DNA of 6,447 nt from Flavobacteriaceae bacterium (GTDB lineage Bacteria > Bacteroidota > Bacteroidia > Flavobacteriales > Flavobacteriaceae), in the NCBI GenBank assembly GCA_016763595.1, contig JAESTN010000406.1, positions 1-6,447 on the forward strand, read 5' to 3'. This document shows positions 4,388 to 6,447 of the stretch, in pieces; position 1 is the stretch's first letter; every line of letters begins with the position of its first letter. Position numbers and translations under genes: made by a program. Under the pieces are notes generated by a model. It did no database searches. It had not been told where the DNA came from and worked only from the letters and a program-made list of their open reading frames with translations.

Positions 4388-5602
4388 TCATACTTTACCT
4401 AAAGCTTTATGACTAACAGCATACGTTAATTTATTCTCAGCTTTATTTGATGTTTCCATTTTATTTTTTCTATACGTGAACGCAATTTTAGCTAACTGCC
4501 AGATAATTTTTATTGAATCTTTCATTGATAGTTTTGAGCCTTCTACATGTACCCATCTTTTCAATGGCATTTCGCAAATCATTTCTTTTGCTTTACTAAT
4601 TTTAAAATGTCTTTTCATTCTCATAAATATTTCGACATCAAATAACCATTTTGTAATAAACTTTTTAGTGAAAAGTAATTCAACCACATCTTTATGAAAA
4701 ATTTTAGCGCCACATTGCGTATCTTTAAATTGCATAGACAAGATTTTTCTAATCACAAAATTGATGCTAAGGCTAATAATTTGTCTAGCAGATTCTTTAG
4801 CGATATTTGCCCCCATTCTAGAAATTCTAGAGCCACTAACAATTTTATACTTTGAGTTTTCAATTGTTGATACTAAATCATCAAAATCTGATAAATCTGT
4901 AGACAAATCAGCATCTAAAAAACCAATATAATCTAAGTCTTGATACTTAGCCATATGCAACATCCCTAGTCTTACCGCTTCCGCCTTCCCACCGTTTTTT
5001 TCACAATCATAGACCGTGATATAATCTTTCCTGCCTTTTCTAAGCGTTTTTAAAACTTCTAAAGTTGCATCTGTACTTCCATCATTTACAAAACACAAAT
5101 GATAGCCAGAGTTTTTATCAATAAAACTCAAAAACTGATCGCTTAACAACCTTTCTTCTTCATTATAACAAGGAATTACTACTCCAACACATCTTTGTTG
5201 TATAATTACATTACTTACTTTGTTTGTATAATTACCTATTTTCGGAACTCCAATCAATCGTTTTATTCTCGCACAAACTTCGTTTAAGCTCAATGGCTTT
5301 TTCATATAATCATTCACTCCCAAGTCAAAACTCTTTGTAATCACATCATCTTCTACATTACCAGACAATACCATTATAGGTGTTTGTGAGTTTCTTCTTT
5401 GTCGTATATATTTTATAATTTCTATTCCAGAAATACCAGGCATATTAATATCTACAATTACCAAGTCTGGTTTAAAAGAATCATATAATTCTAATCCTTT
5501 TAAAGCATTTGTTTCTACTTTAATTGTATATCCTAATTCTCTTAGTTTCTTTTTTAACGGCAGCAATACCAATTGTTGATCGTCAATAGCCAATACTTTC
5601 AT
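4388..5602 (-). CDS. Fusion of a response-regulator receiver (REC) domain with a GT2 polyprenyl-phosphate-hexose synthase-like glycosyltransferase
   Basis: This 404-residue protein has two intact domains. Residues 1-117 are a CheY-like receiver: acidic pocket Asp7/Asp8, phospho-acceptor Asp51 in LVIVDINMPG, switch Ser80 in MVLSGN, Tyr99 and Lys102 in DYMKKP. A linker (118-136) leads to a GT-A fold glycosyltransferase, about 137-380, with VVIPCYNEEERL (141-152), NDGSTDAT (173-180), the metal/nucleotide DxD site Asp230-Ala-Asp232, TQCGAKIF (295-302) and WLFDVEIF (319-326). The last two are typical of dolichyl-phosphate-glucose/mannose synthase-like (Alg5/DPG-synthase) enzymes, which move a sugar from a nucleotide to a polyprenyl phosphate. 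No clear transmembrane helix is visible; a hydrophobic segment around 274-290 could touch the membrane. All receiver residues needed for phosphorylation are present, so sugar transfer is probably phospho-regulated (inference). The start gives a canonical receiver N-terminus (MKVLAIDD). The sugar, acceptor and partner kinase are unknown. Confidence 0.93.
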   Translation of the reverse strand: MKVLAIDDQQLVLLPLKKKLRELGYTIKVETNALKGLELYDSFKPDLVIVDINMPGISGIEIIKYIRQRRNSQTPIMVLSGNVEDDVITKSFDLGVNDYMKKPLSLNEVCARIKRLIGVPKIGNYTNKVSNVIIQQRCVGVVIPCYNEEERLLSDQFLSFIDKNSGYHLCFVNDGSTDATLEVLKTLRKGRKDYITVYDCEKNGGKAEAVRLGMLHMAKYQDLDYIGFLDADLSTDLSDFDDLVSTIENSKYKIVSGSRISRMGANIAKESARQIISLSINFVIRKILSMQFKDTQCGAKIFHKDVVELLFTKKFITKWLFDVEIFMRMKRHFKISKAKEMICEMPLKRWVHVEGSKLSMKDSIKIIWQLAKIAFTYRKNKMETSNKAENKLTYAVSHKALGKV

Positions 5603-5616
5603 ATTTTTTGTTTTAA

Positions 5617-5646
5617 GCGATTATATATGGATATAAAAGTATTCGC
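5617..5646. promoter_or_regulatory. Imperfect dyad upstream of the REC-GT2 gene
   Basis: GCGA (5617-5620) and TCGC (5643-5646) flank an inner inverted repeat TTATAT-ATGG-ATATAA (5621-5636). It also overlaps the minus-strand -7-like TACTTTTA (5634-5641). It sits 15 nt before the REC-GT2 start codon and could be an operator or leader hairpin, but AT-rich DNA yields such dyads by chance. Confidence 0.25.
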
Positions 5647-5749
5647 TATATGTGATAAAAAAATCTTAATTTGTTAAATCATACTATTTACTTAGACCAA
5701 TCGACATTTTATGAAGATGACTGAATACCAATTTGCCTTTTAAATTATC

Positions 5750-5757
5750 TATATTTA
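5750..5757 (+). promoter_or_regulatory. Possible -7 element for the membrane-protein gene
   Basis: TATATTTA, one mismatch from TAnnTTTG, 24 nt before the start codon at 5782. The nearest upstream TTG (5733-5735) is only 14 nt away, closer than the 19 nt seen at the HU and tRNA promoters, so support is weak. Confidence 0.3.
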
Positions 5758-5781
5758 CTCTATATAAATTTCTATGTTTTA

Positions 5782-6447
5782 ATGAATCAAAAATCAAACA
5801 AATACTTAGTTGTAGCAATATTAGTTGGAATGGCCTTTCATGGTACTTCCATCTTTTTTACACTTGAGACTACTTATGATGCATTGATTCATGTTTTTTT
5901 TGCTGACCATTATGCACACAACTGGTTTGAACCATGGAATTATAAATGGTACACTGGTTTTACAGCAATGAGTTACCCTCCATTAGTACACCAATCAATT
6001 GCATTATTTTCTTTTATTGGAGGATTGAAATTTGGCCTATTTGCAGTCGCATTATTAAGCATCGTTTTGTTTATCACAGGAGTTTATCGTTTTTCTCTAG
6101 TAATTACGTCTAATAAAACCGTTGCTGGTTATGCGGCAATTCTCGCTACACTATCTTCCTCTTTTTTAGAAACCTTGCATATTTTTGGCCAATTACCAAG
6201 CATAATCGGGATTTCCTTTTTAATGCATTCGATGCCACAAATATATCTTTGGTTAAGAACTGGTAAATATCGCTATCTTCTAACTTCACTTTCCTTAATT
6301 GGTGTAATTGTTAGCTCTCATCATGTAACAATCATTTTTGGAATGATTTTTTTTATTTTTCCTTTAATAGGAATGGTAATTATGGATGTTTCAAGAGAGA
6401 AAGTAAACTCTTTTAAAGAGGTAAGGCTTAAATTGTTCATTGCTACT
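5782..6447 (+). CDS. Polytopic membrane protein, probable GT-C-type glycosyltransferase (3' truncated by window)
   Basis: The frame is open from ATG 5782 to the window end, giving 222 residues. A first hydrophobic helix (about 8-27) is followed by a large polar loop with Asp33 (TTYDALIHVFFADHYA), Asp42-His43 and WFEPWNYKWYTGFTAMSYPPLVHQ, and then about five further hydrophobic spans (roughly 71-82, 85-107, 113-131, 139-157, 165-202). An acidic residue just after the first helix, plus a Trp/Tyr-rich W-Y-x-G-F...YPPL loop, is the pattern of GT-C membrane glycosyltransferases and of related membrane proteins annotated from the PTPS-related domain. GT-C enzymes use lipid-phosphate sugars on the outer face of the inner membrane. 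No upstream in-frame ATG competes with the chosen start. It is divergent from the REC-GT2 gene, 179 nt apart. GT-C membership is likely but not proven; the C-terminal half is not visible. Confidence 0.8.
   Translation, partial: MNQKSNKYLVVAILVGMAFHGTSIFFTLETTYDALIHVFFADHYAHNWFEPWNYKWYTGFTAMSYPPLVHQSIALFSFIGGLKFGLFAVALLSIVLFITGVYRFSLVITSNKTVAGYAAILATLSSSFLETLHIFGQLPSIIGISFLMHSMPQIYLWLRTGKYRYLLTSLSLIGVIVSSHHVTIIFGMIFFIFPLIGMVIMDVSREKVNSFKEVRLKLFIAT

Noticed and set aside
4476..4697. Plus-strand open frame opposite the 3' part of the REC-GT2 gene
   Set aside because: Antisense to the conserved GT2 motifs; hydrophobic composition reflects the complementary strand.
5603..5781. Short peptide gene in the divergent intergenic region
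   Set aside because: Frames begin at ATGs at 5653 and 5711 but close after one and ten codons; nothing supports translation.
1..6447. CRISPR array, insertion sequence, prophage attachment site
   Set aside because: No regularly spaced direct repeats, no transposase, no terminal inverted repeats, and no tRNA 3'-end duplication were seen near the tRNA.

Overview
The window is AT-rich, and its layout points to a member of the Bacteroidota, most likely Flavobacteriaceae. Three things support this. Exact or near matches to the Bacteroidota sigma promoter (TTG, about 19 nt, TAnnTTTG) sit before several genes. Starts lack Shine-Dalgarno sequences. The gene order recQ-fmt-HU-yqgE/(class IV aminotransferase)/(START-like protein) is one I recognise from flavobacterial chromosomes. 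The species cannot be named from this window.

Region 1 (1-3806) is housekeeping. It holds the 3' end of a RecQ-type helicase and then fmt, whose ATG directly follows the recQ stop codon. A terminator and a strong promoter come next, followed by an HU DNA-binding protein with its own terminator, then a YqgE/AlgH protein. On the opposite strand a class IV PLP aminotransferase converges on yqgE with zero bases between the stop codons, and a small START-like/SRPBCC protein lies upstream of it as a separate unit with its own terminator.

Region 2 (3807-4387) holds a methionine-type tRNA (anticodon CAT) with a textbook Bacteroidota promoter and terminator. Beyond it is a compact minus-strand unit: a 39-residue single-pass membrane protein, a hairpin with a six-base G/C-run loop, and a strong terminator. 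No name can be given to the small protein.

Region 3 (4388-6447) is the most unusual part. One gene encodes a complete phospho-receiver (REC) domain fused to a polyprenyl/dolichyl-phosphate-hexose synthase-like GT2 glycosyltransferase. Divergent from it, and cut by the window end, is a polytopic membrane protein whose first loop resembles GT-C (lipid-linked-sugar-using) glycosyltransferases. My inference is that the fusion makes a lipid-phosphate-sugar donor under phosphorelay control and that the neighbour, or another GT-C enzyme, uses it. No histidine kinase is visible in the window.
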